From Leucobacter viscericola (GTDB lineage: Bacteria; Actinomycetota; Actinomycetes; Actinomycetales; Microbacteriaceae), in the NCBI RefSeq assembly GCF_011299575.1, contig NZ_CP049863.1, positions 124,001-188,000 on the forward strand: a stretch of 64,000 bases of DNA, in the 5' to 3' direction. The notes below the pieces were generated by a model that searched no databases, was not told the origin of the DNA, and saw nothing but the letters and a program-made list of their open reading frames with translations. Shown piece by piece: positions 15,827-25,632 of this stretch. Both the position numbers and the translations under genes were made by a program. The stretch's first letter is position 1. Every line of letters starts with the position of its first letter.

Positions 15827-16682
15827 ACCCACGCAGGTCGGGTGGACGTTTCTGCGGTCGCGCCGCTGGATCGGGTACTTTGCGATGCTGATTGTGTTTT
15901 CTGTCGCGTGTGTGATGCTTGGCAACTGGCAGTTTGAACGCCGCGCAGAAGCGCGCGCTGAGATCGATCGGATCGACAACAACTACGGTGCCCCGGCCGT
16001 TGATCTCGCCGACGAACTCCCAACACTCGAGGCGTTTGACGAGTCAAAGCAGAAGTGGGAGACGGTGTCCGTGGTCGGCGAGTATGTTGGCGATCCTTTT
16101 CTTGCCCGCAACAGGCCAAGCCCCAACGGTGTTGGGTCTGATCTGATTCAGCCGATCCGCACGAACTCCGGTGAGGTGTTTTTTGTGGATCGCGGCTGGG
16201 TGGCCGTCGACGGCAGTGAGGCCACCAGCGTAAAGGTCGAGGATCTGCCTCAGCCCGCCGGAGGCGAGGTCACCGTCGAGGTGCGTCTGCGCGCGGGCGA
16301 ACCAAAGATTCCCGGTCGTACCTCTTCAGGCCGCACGGTCGCGAGCATTGATCTGCATGAGCTGGCGAAGCTGTCAGGCACCGAGGGTGAAAGCTACACC
16401 GGCGCCTACGGAATGTTGATTTCTGAGTCTCCCGCGGGTGAGCACGGCTTGCTCCCCCCCAAACCAGAGCGAGACGAGGGGCCTCACCTCTCGTATGCGC
16501 TGCAGTGGTACGTATTCATCTTGATTGCCCTGATCGGGGTCGGGTTTGCCGCGAGGCAGGAGTACCGCGGACTCAACGCTGGCAGCGGAGCCGTCAAGGA
16601 ACAGGATCGCCGCCGCGCCGAACGTAAGACCCGCAAGGGCCCCACCGATGCTGATGAAGAGGATGCACTGCTCGATGCGTAA
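15819..16682 (+). CDS. SURF1-family cytochrome oxidase assembly protein
   Basis: A 287-residue SURF1 protein with an N-terminal membrane helix (IGYFAMLIVFSVACVMLGNWQ), an extracytoplasmic domain and a C-terminal helix (YALQWYVFILIALIGVGF). The GNWQFERR motif and the PVRTNSGEVFFVDRGWV-like core identify the family. SURF1 helps insert heme a into cytochrome c oxidase, matching ctaA and ctaB further along. The ATG at 15819 is preferred to the in-frame TTG at 15816 because of the GGAGAA site upstream. It overlaps the genes on both sides by eight bases. Confidence 0.9.
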   Translation: MSEPTQVGWTFLRSRRWIGYFAMLIVFSVACVMLGNWQFERRAEARAEIDRIDNNYGAPAVDLADELPTLEAFDESKQKWETVSVVGEYVGDPFLARNRPSPNGVGSDLIQPIRTNSGEVFFVDRGWVAVDGSEATSVKVEDLPQPAGGEVTVEVRLRAGEPKIPGRTSSGRTVASIDLHELAKLSGTEGESYTGAYGMLISESPAGEHGLLPPKPERDEGPHLSYALQWYVFILIALIGVGFAARQEYRGLNAGSGAVKEQDRRRAERKTRKGPTDADEEDALLDA

Positions 16683-17532
16683 ACTTTCTGCTCTCGCTGT
16701 ACTTGGTCTCGCGGGTGCGTTCCTTCTTTCTGGTTGCGCGGCAGAGCTTGACCCGGTTGAGGCACGTGACTCCCTCACCGAGGTGACCGAAGATCCTGAG
16801 CCGCCCGCAACGGCCAGTGAGTACGACGCTAAACTGCACCCCGAGCCCGTTGTGGAGCCGCAGGAGTGCTCGCACTACCTCGTCATAACCGCGAGGGGAA
16901 CGGGTGAACCCTCGAAGGGTCAGCTGCTCTCCCCCGTTGCGAAAGACATTTCAAAGGCCCGTCCGGGTGAGGTGACGACGGAAGACCTCGATTACCCCGC
17001 CGACACCAACGTGAAAGAGGGCGGAACGCGCGGGGTGCGCGTGTTGATCGACACGCTCAACGTTCAGGCCGAGGCGTGCCCCGACCAGGAGTTTGTGCTG
17101 CTCGGGTACTCGCAGGGTGCGATGGTGATCGGAGACACGCTTGCCGCGGCTGACACCCGCATGATCGGCGAAACGACCGGTGCCCTGAACGCGGATGCCG
17201 CGGCGCACGTGCTTGCGGTTGTGATGTACGGTGATCCTCGTTTTGAGGGCAAAGAATCTTTCAACGTGGGCAGTTTTGATCCCGAGCTGGGCGGCATCAT
17301 GCCGCGGCAACTGGGCTCCCTCGACCCCTACGCCGATCGCATCAGCGATTTTTGCGTCGAGGGTGACCTCGTGTGCCAGGCAAGCCTCGCCGCGGGCGAA
17401 TCCCGCGACGCAGTCGATTCTGCCCAGGAGCAGCACGTCGCTTATTACACCAACGGCATGCAAAAAGAAGGAGCCGAGTTTGTCATCGACAAGCTCGGCC
17501 CCAAAGCGAAAAAGACTACGCCAACTCGATGA
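16675..17532 (+). CDS. Cutinase-family lipoprotein
   Basis: A 285-residue secreted alpha/beta hydrolase. MRKLSALAVLGLAGAFLLSGC is a lipoprotein signal with the lipobox LLSGC, so the mature protein should be lipid-anchored on the outer face. The cutinase/esterase motif is LGYSQGAMV (nucleophile Ser), with candidate Asp and His in GDLVC and QHVAYYTNGM, and paired cysteines (ECSHYL, EACPDQ, FCVEGDLVC). The start at 16675 overlaps the SURF1 stop by eight bases. The 3' end overlaps the convergent ABC-F gene by 17 bases. It probably cleaves lipid esters; the substrate is unknown. Confidence 0.85.
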   Translation: MRKLSALAVLGLAGAFLLSGCAAELDPVEARDSLTEVTEDPEPPATASEYDAKLHPEPVVEPQECSHYLVITARGTGEPSKGQLLSPVAKDISKARPGEVTTEDLDYPADTNVKEGGTRGVRVLIDTLNVQAEACPDQEFVLLGYSQGAMVIGDTLAAADTRMIGETTGALNADAAAHVLAVVMYGDPRFEGKESFNVGSFDPELGGIMPRQLGSLDPYADRISDFCVEGDLVCQASLAAGESRDAVDSAQEQHVAYYTNGMQKEGAEFVIDKLGPKAKKTTPTR

Positions 17533-19114
17533 GCTCGAGGTAGTCCTTCGACCAGTGATCCTCGGTCGCGTCAGGCATGATCAGCACGCGCTCGGGGTTG
17601 AGCGCCTCGACGGCTCCCTGATCGTGTGACACGAGCACCACAGCACCCTTGAAGTGTGCGAGGGCGTCGAGGATCTCTTCGCGGCTCGCGGGGTCAAGGT
17701 TGTTCGTGGGCTCATCGAGCAGCAGCACGTTGGCGCTTGAAACCACGAGCATCGCAAGCGCGAGACGGGTCTTTTCACCGCCGGAAAGCACACCTGCGGG
17801 CTTGTGCACATCGTCACCCGTGAACAGGAACGAGCCGAGCACCTTGCGGGCCTCGGTCTCGGTGAGGTGCCGCGACACCGAGATCATGTTCTGCAGCACA
17901 CTCGCCTTCACATCGAGTGTTTCGTGCTCCTGCGCGTAGTAACCGACTTTGAGACCGTGCCCGGCGATAATCTCGCCCGTGTCTGGTTCGTCGACCTGCG
18001 CGAGCAAACGAAGCAGCGTGGTCTTACCCGCGCCGTTGAGGCCCAGGATCACAACCTTCGCGCCGCGATCGATCGCGAGATCGACACCCGCAAAGATCTC
18101 GAGCGAACCGTAAGACTTCGAGAGGCCCTCCGCCATGAGCGGGGTCTTGCCGCAGGGTGCGGGATCCGGGAAGCGTAGTTTCGCGACCCGCTCGACCTGG
18201 CGCACCTCATCAAGGCTCGACAGCATCTTTTCGGCGCGCGCGACCATCTGGTGGGCGGCGGCGGCCTTCGATGCCTTTGCGCCGAAGCGAGCGGCCTGAT
18301 CCTTCAGCACCGACGCCTTCTTCTCGACGTTCGAGCGCTCCTTGCGGCGGCGCTCCTCGTCGGCGGCGCGCTGGCGCAGGTAGAGCTTCCAGCCCATGTT
18401 GTAGGTGTCGATGACCTGGCGGTTGGCATCGAGGTAGAAGACGCGGTTGACGGTCTCCCCCACGAGGTCGATATCGTGACTGATCACGATGACGCCGCCC
18501 TTATAGGTCTTCAAGAACTCGCGCAGCCACACGATGGAGTCGGCGTCGAGGTGGTTTGTGGGCTCGTCGAGGATCATCGTGTCGGCGTCCGAGAACAGGA
18601 TGCGCGCGAGCTCGATGCGGCGGCGCTGACCACCGGAGAGTGTGCCGAGGGGCTGATCGAGGATGCGGTCCGGCAAACCCAGGTTGTGGGAGATCGAGGC
18701 AGCCTCTGACTCGGCCGCGTAGCCGCCGAGCGCGTGGAAGCGGTCGGTGAGGTTGCCGAAGCGCTTCATCGCCTTTTCGGCAACGGCAGGATCGTCGGAC
18801 GCCATCTCTTCGGTCGCCTTGGCCATGTTTTTGGTCAGGGTGCCGAGCCCACGAGCGTCAAGAATGCGGTGGCGCGCGAGCTGGTCGGGATCACCCGTGC
18901 GAGGATCCTGCGGCAAAAAGCCGAGCTCGCCCGAGACCGTAATATTGCCCTCGGCCGGGGGTAGCTCGCCCGAGAGTGTACGTGTCAGCGTGGTTTTACC
19001 GGCGCCGTTGCGCCCGACAAGACCGATTTTGTCTCCGGGATTTACCCGAAATGTGACCCCTGACATCAGGCGACGTGCACCGACATCGATCGCTAGATCC
19101 TCGACCGTAATCAT
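17516..19114 (-). CDS. ABC-F family ATPase
   Basis: A soluble protein of 532 residues with two ABC domains and no membrane part, the ABC-F arrangement of ribosome-associated ATPases. Walker A sites are GRNGAGKTT and GLNGAGKTT; signatures are LSGGQRRR and LSGGEKTR; Walker B motifs end in DEPTNHLD and DEPTNNLD. Charged coiled-coil linker material (RRKERSNVEKKASVLKDQAA) lies between them. It may act as a translation factor or in antibiotic resistance. The start at 19114 (MITVEDLAID) begins at the first ABC strand. Confidence 0.92.
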   Translation of the reverse strand: MITVEDLAIDVGARRLMSGVTFRVNPGDKIGLVGRNGAGKTTLTRTLSGELPPAEGNITVSGELGFLPQDPRTGDPDQLARHRILDARGLGTLTKNMAKATEEMASDDPAVAEKAMKRFGNLTDRFHALGGYAAESEAASISHNLGLPDRILDQPLGTLSGGQRRRIELARILFSDADTMILDEPTNHLDADSIVWLREFLKTYKGGVIVISHDIDLVGETVNRVFYLDANRQVIDTYNMGWKLYLRQRAADEERRRKERSNVEKKASVLKDQAARFGAKASKAAAAHQMVARAEKMLSSLDEVRQVERVAKLRFPDPAPCGKTPLMAEGLSKSYGSLEIFAGVDLAIDRGAKVVILGLNGAGKTTLLRLLAQVDEPDTGEIIAGHGLKVGYYAQEHETLDVKASVLQNMISVSRHLTETEARKVLGSFLFTGDDVHKPAGVLSGGEKTRLALAMLVVSSANVLLLDEPTNNLDPASREEILDALAHFKGAVVLVSHDQGAVEALNPERVLIMPDATEDHWSKDYLELIELA

Positions 19115-19262
19115 GTGTGCGTGCAACTCCTGGGTTTGTGTTTGGGAGCGCATCTCCCGCTAGACAACCTTGCTAGTCTACGTCACTTTAACTTTGTACT
19201 CACGCTGAGCGCTCAAGATTAGTAGGCTTGGGGGCAGGCTACACACAAGAAGGAGTCTCAAG

Positions 19263-19454
19263 ATGAGTTCTGAAGAAGACAAACAACGCGAGGCAGCCGA
19301 AGAAACTAAGCGAAAGTTTCGTGAAGCTCTTGACCGGAAAAAGCAGCAGCAGGGCCGCCCACACGGCATGGCTCACCACGAAGATGGTGGTCAGCAGGGC
19401 AACACTCACGGCTCAGCCAGCCACCAGCGTGAATTCCGCCGCAAGAGCGGATAG
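19263..19454 (+). CDS. DUF5302 small charged protein
   Basis: A 63-residue hydrophilic protein (MSSEEDKQREAAEETKRKFR then a His/Gly/Gln-rich tail ending RRKSG), matching the small actinobacterial DUF5302 family. AAGGAGT lies upstream at 19249-19255. It has no membrane segment or known activity. It ends just before a strong intrinsic terminator. Confidence 0.75.
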   Translation: MSSEEDKQREAAEETKRKFREALDRKKQQQGRPHGMAHHEDGGQQGNTHGSASHQREFRRKSG

Positions 19455-19460
19455 GTAGCA

Positions 19461-19497
19461 AAAAGAGCTCCTCACCAAGCAGGTGAGGAGCTCTTTT
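19461..19497. terminator. Bidirectional intrinsic terminator
   Basis: A perfect 16-bp stem (19461-19476 with 19482-19497) with loop AAGCA; AAAA begins and TTTT ends the palindrome. It separates the convergent DUF5302 and sufT genes. Confidence 0.92.
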
Positions 19498-19507
19498 CGT
19501 TTCGGTG

Positions 19508-19858
19508 TTAGATCGAGAAGCCCAAAGCCCTCATCATGTCCCGACCATCGTCGGTGATGCGCTCCGGCGTCCACGGCGGCATCCACACCCAGTTGATGCG
19601 GAATGCCGTGACGAGGCCGTCGAGTGACTCGGCGATGTCGTTCTCGATCACGTCGGTGAGGGGGCAGCCAGCGCTGGTCAGCGTCATGCTGATAACCAGC
19701 GCGTCGTGCTCCTCGTCGAAGGCGAGATCGTAGATCAGACCGAGGTCGACGATATTCACGCCGAGTTCGGGGTCAGACACGTTCTTGAGTGCCTCAACCG
19801 CCTGCTCGCGGAATTCCGGGTCTATCGACTGCGGAACGGTAGTGGTGTTCTCGCTCAT
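19508..19858 (-). CDS. sufT: SufT-like DUF59 iron-sulfur assembly factor
   Basis: A 116-residue MIP18/DUF59 protein. Conserved parts are DPELGVNIVDLGLIYD, LTSAGCPLTDVI (the conserved Cys) and WMPPWTPERITDDGRDMMRALGF. SufT proteins help mature or transfer Fe-S clusters. It is the last gene of the SUF operon, 16 bases after sufC. Confidence 0.9.
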   Translation of the reverse strand: MSENTTTVPQSIDPEFREQAVEALKNVSDPELGVNIVDLGLIYDLAFDEEHDALVISMTLTSAGCPLTDVIENDIAESLDGLVTAFRINWVWMPPWTPERITDDGRDMMRALGFSI

Positions 19859-19874
19859 GATGACAGCCTACGCC

Positions 19875-20633
19875 TTAAGCCTCAACGAGGAAACGGTCGT
19901 AGCCCTCTTCTTCAAGGCGATCCGCAAGCTCGGGGCCACCCTCTTCTGCGACGCGACCGTTCACGAACACGTGCACGAAGTCGGGCTTGATGTAGCGCAG
20001 GATCCGCGTGTAGTGCGTGATGAGGAGCAGACCGAGGCCGGTGTTGTCCTTCGCGCGGTTGACGCCCTCGGACACAATCTTGAGCGCGTCAACGTCGAGA
20101 CCCGAGTCGGTCTCGTCGAGCACTGCAAACTTCGGCTTCAGTAGTTCGAGCTGCAGAATCTCGTTGCGCTTCTTCTCGCCACCCGAGAAGCCCTCGTTGA
20201 CGTTGCGCGAAGCGAAGGACTCGTCCATGCGCAGGTTCTCCATTGCAGACTTGACCTCCTTCATCCAGGTGCGGATGGCGGGGGCTTCGCCGTCGATGGC
20301 AGTCTTAGCGGTGCGCAGGAAGTTAGCGTTGGTGACGCCCGGGATCTCAACGGGGTACTGCATCGCGAGGAAGACCCCGGCCTGTGCACGCTCGTCGACG
20401 CTCATCTCGAGCACCTCTTCACCGTCGAGCAGGATCGAGCCGCTCGTCACCTCGTAGCGCGGGTGTCCGGCGATCGCGTAAGCGAGGGTGGACTTGCCCG
20501 AGCCGTTCGGGCCCATGATGGCGTGGGTCTCGCCCTGCTTGATGGTGAGGTCAACACCGCGCAGGATCTGCTTTGCACCCTGCTCGGTCTCGACACTGAC
20601 GTGCAGGTCCTTGATCTCAAGAACTGAACTCAT
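19875..20633 (-). CDS. sufC: SufC, Fe-S assembly ATPase
   Basis: A 252-residue ABC ATPase that powers the SufBC2D scaffold. Walker A is GPNGSGKST, the signature is FSGGEKKR, Walker B is FAVLDETDSGLDVDAL (the Suf-typical DETDSGLD), and the H-loop is ITHYTRIL. The start at 20633 overlaps the stop of the Rieske gene by four bases; the upstream in-frame extension of 48 residues lies inside that gene and is rejected. Confidence 0.95.
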   Translation of the reverse strand: MSSVLEIKDLHVSVETEQGAKQILRGVDLTIKQGETHAIMGPNGSGKSTLAYAIAGHPRYEVTSGSILLDGEEVLEMSVDERAQAGVFLAMQYPVEIPGVTNANFLRTAKTAIDGEAPAIRTWMKEVKSAMENLRMDESFASRNVNEGFSGGEKKRNEILQLELLKPKFAVLDETDSGLDVDALKIVSEGVNRAKDNTGLGLLLITHYTRILRYIKPDFVHVFVNGRVAEEGGPELADRLEEEGYDRFLVEA

Positions 20634-20962
20634 GACTGAATCTCTTTCGTAACGTTGGGGTCTATGTACACGTCGCCGTCGTTGATCTCGACGACATAAA
20701 CGGGAACCGGTTCGTAGGCCGGCAGGTTTTGGGGTTGGCCTGTGCACAGCGAAAATGCGGAGCCGTGAGCCCAGCACTCAAGTGTGTCGCCCTCTACAAA
20801 TCCCTCTGAGAGGCTGATCTGGCCGTGGCTGCAGGTGTCACCAATGGCGTGCACCTCGCCCTGTGAATCGAGCACTACCGCAATCGGAACATCATCGATG
20901 ACCACACGAGTGGCCTGATCCTGAACCAGATCGCTAAGCGCGAGCGCCTTCTGTAGCCCCAT
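20630..20962 (-). CDS. Rieske-type [2Fe-2S] ferredoxin in the SUF operon
   Basis: A 110-residue Rieske ferredoxin of the non-heme dioxygenase type, with ligand pairs CSHG and CWAHGS. These are common inside actinobacterial suf operons, probably as an electron carrier for cluster assembly. Its ATG directly abuts the TAG of sufD and its stop overlaps sufC. Confidence 0.92.
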   Translation of the reverse strand: MGLQKALALSDLVQDQATRVVIDDVPIAVVLDSQGEVHAIGDTCSHGQISLSEGFVEGDTLECWAHGSAFSLCTGQPQNLPAYEPVPVYVVEINDGDVYIDPNVTKEIQS

Positions 20963-22150
20963 CTAGATGGAACTCTCAGCGAGCTCAGCCTCGATTGCTT
21001 CCTGCAGTCGGGTCTCAGTCGCTTCGTGACCGATCTTGCCAACCACCTCGAGCAAGAACCCGCGAACAACAAGCTTGCGCGCCTCTTCTTCTGAGATACC
21101 GCGGCTCATGAGGTAGAACAGATGCTCCTCGTCGAAGCGGCCGGTCGCTGACGCGTGGCCGGCACCCTCGATGTCGCCGGTTTCGATCTCGAGGTTCGGG
21201 ATCGAGTCGGCGCGGGTGCCCTCAGAAAGAACCAGGTTGCGGTTCTGCTCGTAGCTGTCAGTGCCTGTCGCATTGCGGCGAATGAGCACGTCGCCGATCC
21301 ACACGGTGTGTGCGCCTTCGCCCTGCAGTGCACCCTTGTAGGTGACGCGGCTGCGGGTGTGGGGGGCGTCGTGATCCATGTAGACCTGGTGCTCGAGGTG
21401 CTGGCCAGCATCGGCGAAGTACGCGCCGAAGGCCTCGCCGTTTGCGCCCTCGTGATCCAGGTGGATCGAGGGGTTCAACCGCACAATGCTGCCGCCGAGC
21501 GAAACCACGATGTGCGTGAATGACGCGTCGCGGCCAACGGTTGCGTAGTGGCTGGCGAGGTGGATCGCCTCGCTCCCCCACTGTTGCACGGAAACGAGAG
21601 TGAGGTTCGCGCCGTCACCGACAACGATCTCCACGTTCTCCGAGAGCTGTGCCGCCCCGGTGTTCTCAACGATGACGAGGCCGCGGCTGTTCGCCTTGGC
21701 CTCGATGATCGTGTGTGCGGCGCGCGGCGCGGCATCGAGGGAGTCACGCGTGATGGTCGCGGTGACGTGCTCATCGCCCGATACGGTGACGAGGTGCGCC
21801 TCCTGGAATGCGCTCCAAGCTGCGGCAGCACCGCGCTCCTCGGGTGTTCCGGCGCGACCAATACGCTCGTCGTCGCGGGAGATCCACTCTTCCGTGATCC
21901 CCGGGATTGATGGCACTGCGACCTTGACGCGAGACCCGTCGAGTTCGCCGTTCAGCAGCGCATCGAGCTTCGCGACCGGCGCGAACTTCCACACAGCCTC
22001 ACGACCGGTGACCTTCTCGAACGCCTCAACATCTGTTGACTTCGGGCGCTCTGAGCGGGTCTGTACCGGAATACGGTTTTCCCAGTCTCCGTCGGAGTGT
22101 GCTTTCAGGCCGTGCTGAGCGGTTTCTTGAGTAGCTTCAGCTGTGGTCAT
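20963..22150 (-). CDS. sufD: SufD scaffold protein
   Basis: A 395-residue beta-helix protein of the SufBCD scaffold. The C-terminal core shows the family signature: [42 protein letters not shown], including the conserved His. It pairs with SufB to receive sulfur and iron. Its ATG shares one base with the TAA of sufB (TAATG). Confidence 0.95.
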   Translation of the reverse strand: MTTAEATQETAQHGLKAHSDGDWENRIPVQTRSERPKSTDVEAFEKVTGREAVWKFAPVAKLDALLNGELDGSRVKVAVPSIPGITEEWISRDDERIGRAGTPEERGAAAAWSAFQEAHLVTVSGDEHVTATITRDSLDAAPRAAHTIIEAKANSRGLVIVENTGAAQLSENVEIVVGDGANLTLVSVQQWGSEAIHLASHYATVGRDASFTHIVVSLGGSIVRLNPSIHLDHEGANGEAFGAYFADAGQHLEHQVYMDHDAPHTRSRVTYKGALQGEGAHTVWIGDVLIRRNATGTDSYEQNRNLVLSEGTRADSIPNLEIETGDIEGAGHASATGRFDEEHLFYLMSRGISEEEARKLVVRGFLLEVVGKIGHEATETRLQEAIEAELAESSI

Positions 22151-23568
22151 TATCCGACGGATCCTTCCATGCCCATTTCAATGAGCTTGTTCAGTTCGAG
22201 GGCATACTCCATGGGCAGCTCACGAGCGATCGGCTCGATGAAGCCGCGCACGATCATCGCCATGCCCTCTTCTTCGGCCATGCCACGGCTCATCAGGTAG
22301 AACAGCTGCTCCTCGCTGACGCGCGAGACCGTGGCCTCGTGGCCCAGCTGCGCGTCATCGGTGCGAATGTCGATTGCGGGGTACGTGTCGCTGCGCGAGA
22401 TGCGGTCAACGAGCAAGGCATCACACACAACCGAGTTGGCGGAGTGGTGCGCGGACGCCTCGATCCGCACCTCACCGCGGTAACCGGTGCGGCCGCCACC
22501 GCGAGCGATGGACTTCGCGAGGATCGACGACTGCGTGTTCGGTGCGAGGTGAATCATTTTCGCGCCCGTGTCTTGGTGCTGGCCGGGGCCAGCGAACGCA
22601 ACCGACAGGGTCTCACCCTTGGCGCGCTCGCCCGTCAGGTAGATCGACGGGTACTTCATGGTGACCTTGGATCCGATGTTGCCATCGACCCACTCCATGG
22701 TCGCGCCCTCTTCAGCCACGGCACGCTTGGTGACGAGGTTGTAGACGTTGGTCGACCAGTTCTGGATCGTCGTGTAGCGAACGCGAGCGTTCTTCTTCAC
22801 GATGATCTCAACGACGGCGGAGTGCAGCGAGTCAGACTTGTAGATCGGAGCGGTGCAGCCCTCGATGTAGTGAACATAACTGTCTTCATCAGCAATGATC
22901 AGCGTGCGCTCAAACTGGCCCATGTTTTCCGTGTTGATACGGAAGTAAGCCTGCAGCGGGATCTCGACGTGCACACCCTTCGGCACGTAGACGAAGGAGC
23001 CACCCGACCAGACGGCCGTGTTGAGCGCCGCGAACTTGTTATCGCCCGAGGGAATAACGGTGCCGAAGTACTCTTCGAAGATCTCGGGGTGCTCGCGGAG
23101 AGCAGTGTCGGTGTCGAGGAAGATGACACCCTGCTCTTCGAGATCCTCGCGAATCTGGTGGTAGACAACCTCGGACTCGTACTGAGCAGCAACGCCGGCA
23201 ACCAGGCGCTGGCGCTCTGCCTCGGGGATGCCAAGGCGCTCGTAGGTCTCTTTGATCTCTTCTGGCAGCTCTTCCCACGTGGTCGCCTGCTTCTCAGTCG
23301 AGCGCACGAAGTACTTGATGTTGTCGAAATCGATGTCAGAGAGATCAGCACCCCACGTCGGCATCGGTTTACGGCCGAAGATCTGCAGGGCTTTCAGGCG
23401 TCGCTGCAGCATCCACTCGGGCTCGTTTTTCAGAGCGGAGATCTCGCGCACAACCTGTTCGCTGAGGCCACGCTTTGCAATCGCGCCCGCCTCATCGCTG
23501 TCGTGCCAGCCGAATTCGTACTGGCCCAAGCCCTCAAGCTCTGGCCGGTCGATCAATACCTCAGGCAT
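22150..23568 (-). CDS. sufB: SufB scaffold protein
   Basis: A 472-residue SufB, the scaffold subunit on which Fe-S clusters form. Landmarks are [67 protein letters not shown] (conserved Cys) and [23 protein letters not shown]. The start at 23568 ([11 protein letters not shown]) has the GAGGAAGGG site seven bases away; an ATG six codons upstream has none. It is the first gene of the operon. No SufR-type repressor gene lies upstream. Confidence 0.95.
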   Translation of the reverse strand: MPEVLIDRPELEGLGQYEFGWHDSDEAGAIAKRGLSEQVVREISALKNEPEWMLQRRLKALQIFGRKPMPTWGADLSDIDFDNIKYFVRSTEKQATTWEELPEEIKETYERLGIPEAERQRLVAGVAAQYESEVVYHQIREDLEEQGVIFLDTDTALREHPEIFEEYFGTVIPSGDNKFAALNTAVWSGGSFVYVPKGVHVEIPLQAYFRINTENMGQFERTLIIADEDSYVHYIEGCTAPIYKSDSLHSAVVEIIVKKNARVRYTTIQNWSTNVYNLVTKRAVAEEGATMEWVDGNIGSKVTMKYPSIYLTGERAKGETLSVAFAGPGQHQDTGAKMIHLAPNTQSSILAKSIARGGGRTGYRGEVRIEASAHHSANSVVCDALLVDRISRSDTYPAIDIRTDDAQLGHEATVSRVSEEQLFYLMSRGMAEEEGMAMIVRGFIEPIARELPMEYALELNKLIEMGMEGSVG

Positions 23569-23812
23569 GATCCCTTCCTCATTCATTGTCTCGCTGACAG
23601 GGCCTCACGTATTGAGATTAGACACTCACACTTGGCCCTGCAGCGGTGCAGTAGTCTGGTTTGTGGACGGCGCCGGCGCTGAGCGGTGACGTACACCGTT
23701 TTCTGGCTTCGCCGTTCGCAACCACAGCTTCCCATTCTACAAGGTTCCCGCTCAAAACGGGAGGGCTGTCACGCAGTCAGCGTAAAGTGGGTCGCAGCCG
23801 AGAGGAGCACCC

Positions 23813-24754
23813 TTGTCCGCCGCCACTGCCGCAGCTGCTACGAAGCCATCCTTTAAAGAGCGCTGGATGCCTGATCGTGTGACGCATCATGTGCGTGTCC
23901 TTGCGTGGTGGGTGTTCGTAACACAGGTGGTCATTATTGCCACGGGTGGTGCGGTGCGACTCACGAGTTCGGGTCTCGGGTGTGACACCTGGCCCAAGTG
24001 CACCGCGGACTCATTCGTGAATAACCCCGAGATGGGCATTCACTCATACATCGAGTTTGGCAACCGCACCCTCACTTTTGTGCTTGAGATCGTTGCCATC
24101 CTCGCACTCATCGCAGTGTGGCGCTTCCGCAAGCAACGTCGCGACCTGTTCTGGCTGACGGTGATCCCCGTGCTCAGTGTTGTTGTACAGGCCGTTCTTG
24201 GTGGCATCACAGTGTGGAGTGGGCTGAACCCCTACGTTGTTGGGCTGCACTTCTTGGTGAGCCTTGTTCTTGTGGTGCTCGCCGCCTTGCTCGTATTGCG
24301 CGTCTACACAGGTCCCGGGCCGCGCAAACTCGCGGTGTCTGCTCCCCTGCTGCAGATGGCTTGGCTCGCCGCCATCTTTGGTTTTATTGTTGTGCTGCTC
24401 GGGATCCTCACCACCGGTTCTGGCCCGCACGCGGGTGACCACGGTGCCGCGCGTAACGGTCTCGACTCTGAGATTGTGCAGACCGTGCACGCTGTGGCCG
24501 CCTACGGCACACTGCTGTTCACCATCATGACCGCGTACTTGGCGCGCAGCGAGCGTGCCTACTCGGTGGCCCGCTGGGCTGGCTGGTCGATCGTTGTGAT
24601 CATCGCGCAGATTGTTGTGGGTGTTGCCCAGGCTCGCCTCTCGCTGCCACCCATTCTGGTCGGCATTCACATGGTGCTCGCCTGCCTGCTCGCAGCCGGC
24701 GTCTTCTTGGCCCTGGTCGAGACGCGTCAACGAGTGAAGGCGCCCGCGGCCTAG
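23813..24754 (+). CDS. ctaA: Heme A synthase
   Basis: A 313-residue polytopic membrane protein of the COX15/CtaA family, which oxidises heme O to heme A. It has eight hydrophobic helices and signature segments VTQVVIIATGGAVRLTSSGLGCDTWPKC, YIEFGNRTLTF, VGLHFLVSLVLV, TTGSGPHAGDHGA and VQTVHAVAAYG. The start is a TTG at 23813 preceded by GAGAGGAG. It is divergent from sufB; 23587-23812 holds nothing else I can call. It works with the heme O synthase at 25709-26650. Confidence 0.93.
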   Translation: MSAATAAAATKPSFKERWMPDRVTHHVRVLAWWVFVTQVVIIATGGAVRLTSSGLGCDTWPKCTADSFVNNPEMGIHSYIEFGNRTLTFVLEIVAILALIAVWRFRKQRRDLFWLTVIPVLSVVVQAVLGGITVWSGLNPYVVGLHFLVSLVLVVLAALLVLRVYTGPGPRKLAVSAPLLQMAWLAAIFGFIVVLLGILTTGSGPHAGDHGAARNGLDSEIVQTVHAVAAYGTLLFTIMTAYLARSERAYSVARWAGWSIVVIIAQIVVGVAQARLSLPPILVGIHMVLACLLAAGVFLALVETRQRVKAPAA

Positions 24755-24778
24755 CGCTGGTCCCCTGGGGACTCCAGA

Positions 24779-25579
24779 CTAAGCGCGAGCCAGGATCTCG
24801 GCGTGCGGCATGAGCAACCAGCCGTCAGGATCCGCTGCCCAGCGCTTCCAGCCCTCTGAGATGCGCTCAAGAGTCTCTCGATCCGCCAGGCCTAGGCGCT
24901 GCGCGTTGTCGGCGAACGCGGAATCGACCGCGCGCTCAGCCCACATGTCACCCCACCAGGCGCGATCCTCGTCGTTTTCGAACAGCCAGGTCGACGCGGT
25001 GCAAGTTACCTCGGTGAACCCAGCCTCCCTGGCCCAGGACTTCAGGAAGCGTCCGGCAGCAGGTTCGCCACTCACTCCACGATGCACCTTGAGATACAGC
25101 GCCAACCACTCTGCGATCTCGGGGCTGCGCGGTGACCAGATGACGCCCTCGTAATCGACGTCGCGCACAGCGACGGTGCCGCCGACGGCCGCGACCCGAC
25201 GCATCTCGCGCAGCATCGCCACGGGATCTCCCACGTGCTGCAGTACCTGGTGTGCGTGCACAACGTCGAACGTGTCGTCGGCAAGGTCAAGCTGGTAAGC
25301 ATCACCGGTCTCAAAGCTCAGGTTTGAGAGACCGAGTGGTGCGGTGTCGGCCTCTGCCTTTGCAATCACCTCAGCTGAGGCGTCAATTCCGAGCACGGTG
25401 CCCGGTGCAACGATCCGAGCAAAGTCTGCCGTGATTGTTCCCGGCCCCGAACCGATGTCGAGAACACTTGTTCCGGGTGCGAGTAGCGGGAGCAGGTATG
25501 CCGCCGAATTTTCAGCCGTACGCCAGGTGTGGGACTTGAGCACACTCGCGTGATGCCCGTGGGTGTATGCGTCTGCCAT
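24779..25579 (-). CDS. Class I SAM-dependent methyltransferase
   Basis: A 266-residue methyltransferase. Motif I is VLDIGSGPGTITADFA, followed by GIDAS (motif post-I), GDAYQLDLADDTFDVVHAHQVLQH and LREMRRVAAVGGTVAVRD. It resembles the UbiE/ArsM-like small-molecule methyltransferases. The neighbourhood (heme A and heme O synthases) gives no clear substrate. It starts at an ATG at 25579. Confidence 0.88.
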   Translation of the reverse strand: MADAYTHGHHASVLKSHTWRTAENSAAYLLPLLAPGTSVLDIGSGPGTITADFARIVAPGTVLGIDASAEVIAKAEADTAPLGLSNLSFETGDAYQLDLADDTFDVVHAHQVLQHVGDPVAMLREMRRVAAVGGTVAVRDVDYEGVIWSPRSPEIAEWLALYLKVHRGVSGEPAAGRFLKSWAREAGFTEVTCTASTWLFENDEDRAWWGDMWAERAVDSAFADNAQRLGLADRETLERISEGWKRWAADPDGWLLMPHAEILARA

Positions 25580-25632
25580 GACACAAGCTTAGTGTTTCTG
25601 TTTCTGGCTTCGTCCCCGCATCTGCAGTTTTG

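Noticed and set aside
22339-23682. 447-codon open frame on the plus strand opposite sufB
   Set aside because: It lies antisense to the clear SufB frame, has no recognisable motif, and long antisense frames are expected in GC-rich codon-biased DNA.
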